Positions 25,687 to 33,626 of a stretch of 36,548 nucleotides of DNA are shown here, piece by piece; position 1 is the first letter of the stretch, and every line of letters begins with the position of its first letter. The DNA is from an uncultured Granulosicoccaceae bacterium (GTDB lineage Bacteria > Pseudomonadota > Gammaproteobacteria > Granulosicoccales > Granulosicoccaceae), in contig CALKXD010000112.1 in NCBI GenBank assembly GCA_938003855.1, forward strand, positions 1 to 36,548, given 5' to 3'. The translations under genes were made by a program, and so were the position numbers. The notes beneath the pieces were generated by a model. It did not search any database. It saw only the letters and a list, made by a program, of their open reading frames with translations, and had not been told where the DNA came from.

Positions 25687-25720
25687 ATTCTGGCTACTCT
25701 TAAAGTACACCAGAATTTTT
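25687..25720 (+). terminator. Intrinsic terminator or attenuator in the leader of the exporter operon
   Basis: ATTCTGG (25687-25693) pairs with CCAGAAT (25710-25716), an inner TACT/AGTA pair extends the stem, and the 3' arm runs into TTTTT (25716-25720). It lies 86 bases upstream of the ABC ATPase start in a divergent intergenic region of 337 bases (25470-25806). That region otherwise shows no gene. No plus-strand gene precedes it, so it would terminate a leader or a small RNA. Confidence 0.45.
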
Positions 25721-25806
25721 CCGGGTCCTTTTTTGTCTACTTTGTTGTTCACCACAAGCAGAGAAAGGCAGGTGTCTGTTGAATAACATCGCCGTTTGCC
25801 ACCAAC

Positions 25807-26481
25807 ATGATAAAACTCAGTAATATTTGCAAAACTTATCTCATGGGTGACAACCCGGTGAGAGCGCTCGACGCTATCAGCCTCACGGTGGATAAGGGTG
25901 AGTTTGTCGCTGTGCAGGGGTCATCGGGTTCGGGCAAATCAACTTTGCTCAATATTATGGGGATTCTGGATAGTTTCGATTCCGGCAGCTACACGCTCGA
26001 TGACACGCCGATGGATAATTTAACGCAGCGTCAGGCCGCGCAGTATCGCAACCGGTTTATCGGGTTTGTGTTTCAGTCATTCAATCTCATACACCACAAG
26101 TCAGCGGTAGAGAACGTCGCATTGCCCTTGTACTACCAGGGCATTAAGCGCCGCAAGCGCAACGCGATTGCCATGGAATACCTGGAGCGTGTGGGTCTGG
26201 CCGCACGGGCAGATCACAAGCCGTCAGAACTGTCCGGTGGCCAATCGCAACGCGTCGCTATTGCGCGGGCGTTGATAACACAGCCGTCATTGCTGCTGGC
26301 GGATGAACCCACCGGAGCACTGGATACGCAGACGTCAGAGCAGATATTGGATCTGTTTAAAGGCGTTAATGCCGACGGCATGACGGTAGTGGTGGTAACA
26401 CATGAAACCGAGGTGGCAGAGCAGACTCGTCGCGTGATCAATTTACGTGACGGCCAGTTGCTGAGCGACCAGCGATTATAA
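25807..26481 (+). CDS. ABC exporter ATPase, MacB/LolD type
   Basis: A 224-residue cytoplasmic ATP-binding protein of the MacB/LolD/FtsE class. It has Walker A (GSSGSGKST), Q-loop (FVFQSFNLI), the signature LSGGQSQR, Walker B (LLLADEPTGALD) and an H-loop (VVVTHE). It has no membrane part, so it pairs with the separate permeases that follow. Its stop overlaps the first permease start by one base (TAATG). The ATG at 25807 is preceded by a poor ribosome site. These mechanotransmission ABC systems move lipoproteins, peptides or macrolide-like molecules across the envelope. Confidence 0.93.
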   Translation: MIKLSNICKTYLMGDNPVRALDAISLTVDKGEFVAVQGSSGSGKSTLLNIMGILDSFDSGSYTLDDTPMDNLTQRQAAQYRNRFIGFVFQSFNLIHHKSAVENVALPLYYQGIKRRKRNAIAMEYLERVGLAARADHKPSELSGGQSQRVAIARALITQPSLLLADEPTGALDTQTSEQILDLFKGVNADGMTVVVVTHETEVAEQTRRVINLRDGQLLSDQRL

Positions 26482-27710
26482 TGTTGATCGACACGCTGCA
26501 GGAGATTTTGCAATCATTGCGAACCCATAAGACTCGAACCGTTCTCGCGGTAGTGACGGTCGCCTGGGGGGTATTTATGCTGGTGGTGCTTCTCGGTGCA
26601 GGGCGCGGCCTGCAAAACGGTGTCGAGCTGCAATTCAAGGACGATGCTGTCAATAGCATCAGTGTCTACCGCGGCCGCACAACAATCGCGTACCACGGAA
26701 ACCCGCGTGGCCGCAGTATTCAATTTGACAATACCGATTTTGACCAGGTCCGGGACAACGTCGATGCTGTTGAATATATAACCGCTCGCTACTACCCCGA
26801 CAGTGAACTCACGGTCAGTGCCGGTTCAATCAGTGCTTCGTTTGATATACGTGCAGTGCACCCGGAGCATCTCTATCTGGAAAAAACACAGATCACCGAC
26901 GGGCGTTTTATCAATGATCGGGATCTGGCCGATAAACGCAAAGTGTCTGTGATCGGCAAGCGTGTGATGCAGGTGATGTTCCCCGGCGGCGATGCCCTGG
27001 GTAATTATCTGCACATCAATGACATTGCCTACCGTGTGGTCGGCGTCTTTACAGATGCCGGGCGTCGCGGTGAAGAAGAAACCATTTATCTGCCGATCAG
27101 CACAGCGCAGCTGGTTTACGGGGCGGCGGAAGAAATTCATCAGATGCGTTTCACTGTTGGTGAGGCGAGCTACGCCGAAAGCCAGCAAGCCGAGCAGCAA
27201 ACACGGCAATTGCTTTCCGATCGCTACCACTTTTCTCCCGACGACCAACGTGCTGTTCGTATATACAATAACCTGGACTCCTATAAAAAAATTACCGATC
27301 TGTTTTTCTGGGTGCGGGTCTTTGTGGCGCTGGTGGGGGCCGGTACCGTGCTCACCGGCATACTTGCGGTAAGCAATATTATGGTGATTTCGGTGGCCGA
27401 GCGTCGACGCGAAATTGGTATCCGCAAAGCGCTTGGTGCAACGTCCGGATCGATCACGCGACTGGTGGTCGTTGAATCCCTGATCATCACCGGGGTGGCG
27501 GGTTATCTGGGACTGATCGCAAGTCTTGGCTTGCTGGAAATCCTCAAATCCACCATCGCCGAAAACGAATACATGTACCAACCTGATGTCAATACCGCAG
27601 TGGTGATTTCTGTGACGTTGCTGGTGGTCGTCGCCGGCGCGTTATCAGGGTATCTGCCGGCGCGTCGTGCCGCATTGATAAAACCGGTAGAGGCGTTGCA
27701 GCCGAGATGA
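26481..27710 (+). CDS. MacB-like ABC permease, first copy
   Basis: A 409-residue type VII ABC permease. One N-terminal helix (TVLAVVTVAWGVFMLVVLLGAG), a large periplasmic MacB-PCD-like domain (about residues 45-270), then three C-terminal helices of the FtsX domain (VRVFVALVGAGTVLTGILAVSNIM onward). The coupling motif ERRREIGIRKALGA contacts the ATPase. It ends with the family tail PARRAALIKPVEALQP. It begins inside the ATPase stop and overlaps the second permease by four bases (ATGA), so all are translated together. Confidence 0.92.
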   Translation: MLIDTLQEILQSLRTHKTRTVLAVVTVAWGVFMLVVLLGAGRGLQNGVELQFKDDAVNSISVYRGRTTIAYHGNPRGRSIQFDNTDFDQVRDNVDAVEYITARYYPDSELTVSAGSISASFDIRAVHPEHLYLEKTQITDGRFINDRDLADKRKVSVIGKRVMQVMFPGGDALGNYLHINDIAYRVVGVFTDAGRRGEEETIYLPISTAQLVYGAAEEIHQMRFTVGEASYAESQQAEQQTRQLLSDRYHFSPDDQRAVRIYNNLDSYKKITDLFFWVRVFVALVGAGTVLTGILAVSNIMVISVAERRREIGIRKALGATSGSITRLVVVESLIITGVAGYLGLIASLGLLEILKSTIAENEYMYQPDVNTAVVISVTLLVVVAGALSGYLPARRAALIKPVEALQPR

Positions 27711-28978
27711 TCGACAGAGACGCGTGGCATGAAGTTACCCAGGCGCTGTTGCGAAATCGCCTGCGAACGCTGCTGACCGCCTCCGGCATATTCTGGGGGA
27801 TTTTCATCCTTATTGTGATGCTCGGGTTTGGCAATGGCATAGAGGGCGGGGTGAAAAAAAGCATGGCCGGCTATGCCACCAATGCGCTGTATTTGTGGGG
27901 TAACGAAACCTCTATGCCGTATCAGGGGCTGTCACCCGGCCGCAGAATTTCACTGGATAACGACGACACCGACGCTATCCTTGCACAGGTCGATGGGGTC
28001 GGCCATCTGGCCCCGCGTGTGCGACTGGGACGCTATCGCAGCCGAAGAGACATCGCCTACGGTAACAAAGTCACCGATGCTGAAGTCTCCGGTGATTTGC
28101 CCGGCTATGAAAAAATACTGCCGATGGCGATCGATACCGGCCGCTTTCTCAATCCGCTCGATGTTGCTCAGAAACGCAAAGTGGCTGTCATTGGTGAACG
28201 TATTCACGCCGACCTGTTTGGCGAGGACAGTAACCCGATTGGCAAGCAGATACAGATACGGCAGATTAGTTTTACGGTTATCGGTATCTTCAAGCCAGAG
28301 CACTACGGGGATAATCGCGAGCGTATGAGTAGTTTGGTGTTTACACCGTTATCGACTTTCCAGCAGGTGTTTAACTACGGGCAGTCGATTGGCTTTTACG
28401 CACTTGTACCAAAACCGGGTTATAGCAGCCGTGGCGTTGCGGACGACATCAAAGCGCTGTTGCAGAAGCGTCACCGTGTCGATCCGCGAGATGCCCGTGC
28501 AATCGGCGACTGGAACACCGAGAGCGAATTTATTCGTATCCGCAATCTATTTACCGGTATTCGAGCCTTTATCTGGACGGTCGGGGTAGCAACGCTTCTG
28601 GCTGGAGTGTTTGGTGTGAGCAATATTATGCTTATCGCGATTCGGGAGCGCCGCCGTGAGTTCGGGCTGCGGAAATCAATTGGTGCCACACCGTCTGATG
28701 TCATCCGCATGATCATACTGGAAACAGCAACGCTGGTGTCGGGTGCCGGGTTTCTGGGCTTGTTTGCCGGTCTGGGCGCCTTGTACGCCATTGATCTGTT
28801 TACCCGGCCGATTACCAGCGCTGTCGACTCCGATGTGCTGTTTAGTACCCCCACCGTCGATATGAAAGTCGCGATTGCGGCGATTGCGGCGCTGATTATC
28901 GCCTCATTACTGGCGGCGCTGATACCGGCGCGCCATGCCATGCGCATTGATCCTGTAGAAGCCCTCAGGGCGGAATGA
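27707..28978 (+). CDS. MacB-like ABC permease, second copy
   Basis: A 423-residue paralogue of the preceding permease with the same layout: N-terminal helix (LLTASGIFWGIFILIVMLGFG), periplasmic domain, three C-terminal helices, coupling motif ERRREFGLRKSIGA, and tail PARHAMRIDPVEALRAE. The two differ throughout, so the duplication is old. The pair probably forms a heterodimeric transmembrane unit driven by the single ATPase. It overlaps the previous gene by ATGA and is followed by the adaptor gene after one base. Confidence 0.92.
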   Translation: MIDRDAWHEVTQALLRNRLRTLLTASGIFWGIFILIVMLGFGNGIEGGVKKSMAGYATNALYLWGNETSMPYQGLSPGRRISLDNDDTDAILAQVDGVGHLAPRVRLGRYRSRRDIAYGNKVTDAEVSGDLPGYEKILPMAIDTGRFLNPLDVAQKRKVAVIGERIHADLFGEDSNPIGKQIQIRQISFTVIGIFKPEHYGDNRERMSSLVFTPLSTFQQVFNYGQSIGFYALVPKPGYSSRGVADDIKALLQKRHRVDPRDARAIGDWNTESEFIRIRNLFTGIRAFIWTVGVATLLAGVFGVSNIMLIAIRERRREFGLRKSIGATPSDVIRMIILETATLVSGAGFLGLFAGLGALYAIDLFTRPITSAVDSDVLFSTPTVDMKVAIAAIAALIIASLLAALIPARHAMRIDPVEALRAE

Positions 28979-28979
28979 A

Positions 28980-30056
28980 ATGATTAAAAAGGTTTTCAAA
29001 GTATTGTTTGTGCTTGCACTGCTGGCGTTGCTTGCAGGTAGCCTCTATTTTCTGGTGCAGCGTAATCAGCAGCCGCCTGAGCAGTTTGAAACCGAGCCGG
29101 TGGTCCGTGGTAGCGTGATAAAAAAAGCAGTCGCAACCGGATCTATAGTGCCGCGTAAGGAAGTCACCATAAAGTCACGCGTGTCGGGGGTTGTCGAGAA
29201 ACTGCATGTCCAGGCTGGAGAGGTGATCGACCGGTCTGCTCTGATCGCAAAAATCACCGTCGTGCCGGACGCCGTAACGCTTAATTCGGCGCAGGCTCGA
29301 TTCGAGACTGCACGCATCAGTGCGAGTAATGCTGAGTTGGAGTTTAATCGTCGCCGCAAGCTTTACCGGGAAAACCTCATTTCTAAAGATGAGTACGAAA
29401 AATATCGCTTCGACTTCGACATTAAGAGAGAAGAGCAAGAGAGCTCTCGCAGTAATCTAGCGTTGATTCGAGATGGTGGCAGTGGTGAAAGTGGCACGGT
29501 ATCCAATGAAATAAGATCAACTGTGGCGGGTACTGTGCTGGATGTGCCGATAAAGCAGGGCGAAACAGTCACAGAGACAAATAATTTCAATGATGGCACT
29601 ACGATCGCTTCAATCGCCGATATGACCGACATGATATTCACCGGCACAGTCGATGAATCAGAGGTCGGCCGCATCGAAGAAGGCATGGCGTTGAAGATCA
29701 GTATCGGTGCAATTGAAGACGAGTTCTTTGATGGTGTCCTGGAGTTTATATCGCCGAAGGGCGTCAAAACCGATGGCGCTGTGCAATTTGAAATTCGTGC
29801 AGCAATGATCACTGACAGCGGGTCGACGATCAGAGCAGGTTACAGTGCCAATGCCGATATCGTTCTCGACAGTCGCGAAGACGTCCTAACACTTGATGAG
29901 CGCGCTCTGCGGTTTAGTGATGATGGTGTGTTTGTGCTGGAGCAGGTTGGTGAGCAGGAATTTGCGCGGCAGGCGGTCACGACGGGCCTGTCCGATGGCA
30001 TCCGTATTGAAATTGTTGACGGTTTGGGCGAGGGCGCGATCATCCGCGTTCCTTGA
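28980..30056 (+). CDS. Periplasmic adaptor (MacA/HlyD-type membrane fusion protein)
   Basis: A 358-residue membrane fusion protein. An N-terminal signal anchor (VFKVLFVLALLALLAGSLYFLV) has no lipobox Cys. A lipoyl-like half-motif follows (VVRGSVIKKAVATGSIVPRKEVTIKSRVSGVVEKLHVQAGEVI), then a short helical hairpin (about residues 105-160), the second lipoyl half (STVAGTVLDVPIKQGETV) and beta-barrel and membrane-proximal domains. It links the MacB-like permeases to an outer-membrane channel, yet no TolC-type gene is in the window, so a shared channel is likely. It starts one base after the second permease stop. Confidence 0.9.
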   Translation: MIKKVFKVLFVLALLALLAGSLYFLVQRNQQPPEQFETEPVVRGSVIKKAVATGSIVPRKEVTIKSRVSGVVEKLHVQAGEVIDRSALIAKITVVPDAVTLNSAQARFETARISASNAELEFNRRRKLYRENLISKDEYEKYRFDFDIKREEQESSRSNLALIRDGGSGESGTVSNEIRSTVAGTVLDVPIKQGETVTETNNFNDGTTIASIADMTDMIFTGTVDESEVGRIEEGMALKISIGAIEDEFFDGVLEFISPKGVKTDGAVQFEIRAAMITDSGSTIRAGYSANADIVLDSREDVLTLDERALRFSDDGVFVLEQVGEQEFARQAVTTGLSDGIRIEIVDGLGEGAIIRVP

Positions 30057-30061
30057 GACCG

Positions 30062-30131
30062 GGCACGGACGACCGGTCGGCGTTGCTGATGTTGCAGCAA
30101 TCAGTGCTTTGCTGACTTCCCGGTCTGTGCC
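30062..30131 (+). other. Structured element after the exporter operon
   Basis: Outer arms GGCACGGACGACCGG (30062-30076) and CCGGTCTGTGCC (30120-30131) pair with one mismatch and a 2-base bulge. An inner CTGAT/ATCAG pair sits around GTTGCAGCA. It starts 6 bases past the adaptor stop. It could stabilise the mRNA end. No T-run follows directly. Confidence 0.35.
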
Positions 30132-30162
30132 ACCGTTCACCGGATTTGCCTGAGCCCTCTGT

Positions 30163-30191
30163 CGGACAAGGTCCGGGCTTTGAGCGTTTTT
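30163..30191 (+). terminator. Possible terminator of the exporter operon
   Basis: CGGAC (30163-30167), AAG loop, GTCCG (30171-30175), embedded in AGCCC...GGGCT, followed 11 bases later by TTTTT (30187-30191). The distance between stem and T-run is longer than ideal. The rest of the 404-base gap to 30460 holds only the promoter/operator region below. Confidence 0.4.
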
Positions 30192-30327
30192 ACCGATAAA
30201 CACACGCTAGCGCGCTGCCGGTCTTTTACGCGACACATCTGTTTCCCGCCAGTGCTGAATTTTCTGGTGAATGTATTGTAAAATCGGCGACATTGGCAGG
30301 AATCGGTGCCTGTAGGGTCGTCATAAG

Positions 30328-30362
30328 TTGACTAGTATTGCATACGTGTGCAAAATCTAGTC
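30328..30362 (+). promoter_or_regulatory. Promoter overlapped by a LacI-type operator dyad
   Basis: TTGCATACGTGTGCAA (30338-30353) is a 16-bp palindrome with one mismatched pair and a central C-G, the shape of LacI/GalR-family operators. It is nested between GACTAG (30330-30335) and CTAGTC (30357-30362), which are exact inverted repeats. A -35-like TTGACT (30328-30333) and a weak -10-like CAAAAT (30351-30356) at 17-base spacing overlap it. It lies about 100 bases before the HpsN-like gene, so repression of that cluster is inferred. No regulator gene is in the window. Confidence 0.5.
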
Positions 30363-30460
30363 GCGGTAGTCGGTCTTGCATCATCGTAAAGGCTCGCCGG
30401 CGGCCGTCAGCGATATCAGTTTTTTGTTTCATTAGCATCATATCTGGAGAAAGATAGTAA

Positions 30461-31783
30461 ATGGCAATTCGCTTAAAGACCGCTAAGTCTCAGGAACAGA
30501 GAGCAGAAGACGATGCAAAAGTCCGCGCAATCGTCGAAGGGCTGCTTAACCAGATAGCCAGTAACGGAGATGATGCGGTGAGAGATCTGTCGGAGAAATT
30601 CGACAGTTATTCGCCAGCAAGCTTTCTGCTGAGTGATGAAGATATAGAACAAGCGATCTCAAAAGTGCCCCGCCAGGACCTGATCGACATAGCGTTTGCG
30701 CAAGAACAGGTGAGGAATTTTGCCCGGCATCAGAAGGAATCCCTCCATGATGTAGAAGTAGAGACCACGCCGGGCGTGATTCTTGGGCATAAAAACATAC
30801 CGGTAAATTCGGTTGGCTGTTATGTCCCCGGCGGAAAGTACCCGATGGTGGCCTCGGCTCACATGAGTGTGGTGACGGCCAAAGTGGCCGGTGTTAAGCG
30901 CATTATCGCCGCCGCCCCCCCCAGTGGTGGTGCGCCACACCCGGCCATTGTTGCTGCTATGCATACCGGTGGCGCAGACCAGATCTATTGCTTCGGGGGA
31001 GTGCAGGCGGTGGGGGCAATGGCCCTGGGTACGGAATCCATAGCACCGGTCGACCTACTGGTCGGTCCCGGTAATGCCTACGTGGCCGAAGCCAAGCGAC
31101 AGTTGTATGGTCGTGTGGGCATCGATTTGTTTGCCGGTCCCACCGAAACCCTGATCATTGCCGATGACACCGTCGACGCCGAGATGTGTGCGACTGATCT
31201 GCTGGGTCAGGCGGAACACGGACCCACATCACCGGCCGTATTACTCACGACCTCAAGGTCGCTGGCTGAAGCGACTCTCACCGAGGTCGAGCGCATTCTG
31301 GCGATTCTGCCAACGGCGGAAATTGCCAGTGTCGCCTGGCGGGACTACGGTGAAGTCATCGTCTGCGAAACCTACGACGAGATGCTGGAGCAGGCCGACT
31401 TCATCGCCTCTGAGCATGTACAAGTCATGACTGATCGGGATGAATGGTTTCTGGACAACATGACCAATTACGGAGCGCTGTTTCTAGGGCCTCGTACAAA
31501 CGTTGCCTATGGCGACAAAGTGATTGGCACCAACCATACCCTGCCTACTAAAAAGGCCGGTCGTTACTCGGGTGGGTTGTGGGTGGGCAAATTCATTAAA
31601 ACCCACACCTACCAGCGCGTCGTCAGCGATGAAGCTTCGGCGATGATGGGCGAGTACTGCTCGCGATTGTGCATGCTGGAAGGCTTTGTCGGGCATGCAG
31701 AACAAGCCAACCTGCGAGTCAGGCGTTATGGCGGCCGTAACGTTGAGTATGGCGCTGCAGCGCTGCCAGTGAATAAAACCTGA
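30461..31783 (+). CDS. Histidinol-dehydrogenase-family alcohol dehydrogenase, HpsN-like
   Basis: A 440-residue zinc- and NAD-dependent dehydrogenase of the HisD superfamily, which oxidises a primary alcohol through the aldehyde to the acid. Zinc ligands correspond to Gln250, His253, Asp352 and His412, and the catalytic pair to Glu318-His319 (SEHVQV). The HisD motif GPSEVLVIAD reads [15 protein letters not shown] reads AEHGPTSP, and the C-terminal segment is [18 protein letters not shown]. No histidine-synthesis genes are adjacent, and the next genes look catabolic. It resembles the sulfopropanediol 3-dehydrogenase (HpsN) group more than true HisD, but the exact substrate is not shown by sequence. 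GGAGA lies about 11 bases before the ATG. Its stop overlaps the next start (TGATG). Confidence 0.85.
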   Translation: MAIRLKTAKSQEQRAEDDAKVRAIVEGLLNQIASNGDDAVRDLSEKFDSYSPASFLLSDEDIEQAISKVPRQDLIDIAFAQEQVRNFARHQKESLHDVEVETTPGVILGHKNIPVNSVGCYVPGGKYPMVASAHMSVVTAKVAGVKRIIAAAPPSGGAPHPAIVAAMHTGGADQIYCFGGVQAVGAMALGTESIAPVDLLVGPGNAYVAEAKRQLYGRVGIDLFAGPTETLIIADDTVDAEMCATDLLGQAEHGPTSPAVLLTTSRSLAEATLTEVERILAILPTAEIASVAWRDYGEVIVCETYDEMLEQADFIASEHVQVMTDRDEWFLDNMTNYGALFLGPRTNVAYGDKVIGTNHTLPTKKAGRYSGGLWVGKFIKTHTYQRVVSDEASAMMGEYCSRLCMLEGFVGHAEQANLRVRRYGGRNVEYGAAALPVNKT

Positions 31784-32547
31784 TGCAGTTACCGGAAACA
31801 CCGTCGCTGCGCCTCGATGGCAAGCGTGCATTGGTGACTGGCGGGTCGAGTGGTATCGGCCTTGGCTGTGCGGCGGCTCTGGCTGATGCCGGTGCGCATG
31901 TGGTGATCGCAGCACGCAGTAAAGAATCACTGGATGCTGTCGTCACGGCGATGGCGGACAAAGGAAACAGCGCTGAAGCGCTGGTCATGGATGTCAGTGA
32001 CACAGACTCTATTACCGCCGGGTTTAAGTCGCAGCCAGCGTTTGATGTTGTTGTTAATTCGGCAGGCAAAGCGCTTCCGACACCGGCACTGCAGACGTCT
32101 CCGGAAGACTACCAAGCGGTGATGGACACCAATGTACGTGGTGCTTATTTTGTCTCAGTCGGGGCAGCACACGGGATGGTTAAAGCGGGTAACGGCGGTT
32201 CTATAATTCACATTTCTTCGCAGATGGGCCATGTTGGTGGCATTGATCGCACGGTCTACTGTGCATCCAAGCATGCTGTGGAAGGCATGGTCAAGGCTAT
32301 GGCTATAGAGTGGGGGCCAAATAATATTCGTGTAAATTCGATCTGTCCCACTTTTATCAAAACGCCATTGACCGAGGTTACTTTCAATAACCCGGAGCGC
32401 GTGTCGTGGATAAAGTCGAAAATCAAGCTCGATCGCATAGGAGAAATAGAAGACATCATGGGTAGCGTATTATATTTAGCCACAGACGCCTCCAGTCTGG
32501 TCACAGGTTCATCGTTACTGGTCGACGGCGGGTGGACAGCCGGATGA
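31783..32547 (+). CDS. Classical short-chain dehydrogenase/reductase
   Basis: A 254-residue NAD(P)-dependent SDR. The cofactor loop is TGGSSGIG (residues 19-26), NSAG (residues 92-95) stands for NNAG, and the active site is Ser145/146, Tyr159 and Lys163 (YCASK). The C-terminus ends in TGSSLLVDGGWTAG, the usual reductase/dehydrogenase ending. The catalytic set is complete, unlike the SDR at 23194. It probably oxidises a secondary alcohol or reduces a ketone in the same pathway as the HpsN-like enzyme, whose stop it overlaps by one base. It overlaps the SnoaL-like gene by four bases. Confidence 0.92.
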   Translation: MQLPETPSLRLDGKRALVTGGSSGIGLGCAAALADAGAHVVIAARSKESLDAVVTAMADKGNSAEALVMDVSDTDSITAGFKSQPAFDVVVNSAGKALPTPALQTSPEDYQAVMDTNVRGAYFVSVGAAHGMVKAGNGGSIIHISSQMGHVGGIDRTVYCASKHAVEGMVKAMAIEWGPNNIRVNSICPTFIKTPLTEVTFNNPERVSWIKSKIKLDRIGEIEDIMGSVLYLATDASSLVTGSSLLVDGGWTAG

Positions 32548-33524
32548 CTGACAAGCTGCAGGGATTTGATTCAAAGTGGAAAGATTTTCCGGATTATATT
32601 CTGGGGATCACCAACGAGATCTGGGAGCAGCGTCAGATCCACACGCTGCATCACTATTATGCTGACGACATTGTGGTGCGTTCACCGGCATCGGTGGTCG
32701 TCGGTAATAAAGGGGTTATTGCGGCGACTATGGCAACCCTTGCCGAATTCCCCGATCGGGAGTTGCTCGGTGAGGATGTCATCTGGAGTGGTAACAACGA
32801 CACCGGCTATCTCTCTTCGCACCGCATACTGACTACGGCGACGCATACCAACGCGGGCCTCTATGGTCAGCCGACCGGCCGGAAGCTAGCGTATCGGGTC
32901 ATTGCCGACTGCGCAGCGAAAAATAACCAGATCTATGACGAATGGCTGATCCGCGATCAAGGTGCCATTATCAGGCAATTGGGGGTGGAGCCGGCACAGT
33001 ATGCCAGAGACCTTATCGATACCGAAGGTGGCGCTGACCACTGTGGCAGACCCCTCACTCCGACAACGGACCTGGCGGGCGCCTACAAAGGCGACGGCAA
33101 TGATAATCCATGGGGGCAGCGCTACGTTGATACCTTGCAGCGCATCATGGCGGCAGAGATGTCTGTTGTTGCAAGTGAATATGATCGTGCCTGCCACCTT
33201 GAACACCCTGGAGGCATCAGTGCGCACGGTTCGTCCGCCGCTGATAAATTCTGGATGGGCTTGCGTGCATCGTTTCCGTCAGCAACGTTTACAGTGGATC
33301 ATAGCATCGGTCGCGAGGACCCGCTTTGCCCGCCACGCGCAGCGGTACGATGGTCATTGCACGGTACTCATGACGGCTGGGGCAGCTTTGGTGCGCCAAC
33401 AGGTGCTGAGGTGTATTTGTTAGGGATAAGTCACGCCGAGTATGGTCCCTACGGTCTGCGCCGCGAATGGGTACTCTTTGATGAAACCGCCGTCTGGAAG
33501 CAGATTATTTTACACACCGGCTAA
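32544..33524 (+). CDS. Double SnoaL/NTF2-like domain protein
   Basis: A 326-residue soluble protein that appears to contain two SnoaL-like cones, about residues 5-145 and 180-325. The first has ITNEIWEQRQIHTLHHYYADDIVVRSP with TMATLAEFPDRELLGEDVIWSG, and the second GLRASFPSATFTVDHSIGREDP. Single SnoaL domains act as polyketide cyclases, isomerases or hydrolases, and a fused pair is less common. No catalytic residue can be named with safety. ATG 32544 overlaps the SDR stop (ATGA), and a GTG at 32532 is less likely. Its place inside the operon suggests isomerisation, dehydration or hydrolysis of an intermediate. Confidence 0.8.
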   Translation: MTDKLQGFDSKWKDFPDYILGITNEIWEQRQIHTLHHYYADDIVVRSPASVVVGNKGVIAATMATLAEFPDRELLGEDVIWSGNNDTGYLSSHRILTTATHTNAGLYGQPTGRKLAYRVIADCAAKNNQIYDEWLIRDQGAIIRQLGVEPAQYARDLIDTEGGADHCGRPLTPTTDLAGAYKGDGNDNPWGQRYVDTLQRIMAAEMSVVASEYDRACHLEHPGGISAHGSSAADKFWMGLRASFPSATFTVDHSIGREDPLCPPRAAVRWSLHGTHDGWGSFGAPTGAEVYLLGISHAEYGPYGLRREWVLFDETAVWKQIILHTG

Positions 33525-33581
33525 CCGAATCGTGGTTGTTGGTGTACAGCGCAGCGGAAAACTGATTTAACAGGTATTGGC

Positions 33582-33595
33582 AAAACATATGTTTT
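33582..33595. promoter_or_regulatory. 14-bp perfect palindrome before the bicupin gene
   Basis: AAAACATATGTTTT is a perfect palindrome centred between 33588 and 33589, 31 bases upstream of the bicupin ATG in a 102-base gap. It could be an operator for an internal promoter, or, with the Ts that follow, a weak terminator for the first three genes. Confidence 0.4.
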
Positions 33596-33626
33596 TTGAC
33601 AGTGAAGCAAACAGTGATGCAAGCAA

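Noticed and set aside
30461-31783. True hisD of histidine biosynthesis
   Set aside because: No his genes nearby, motifs differ from HisD around the substrate pocket, and neighbours are catabolic; an HpsN-like role fits better.
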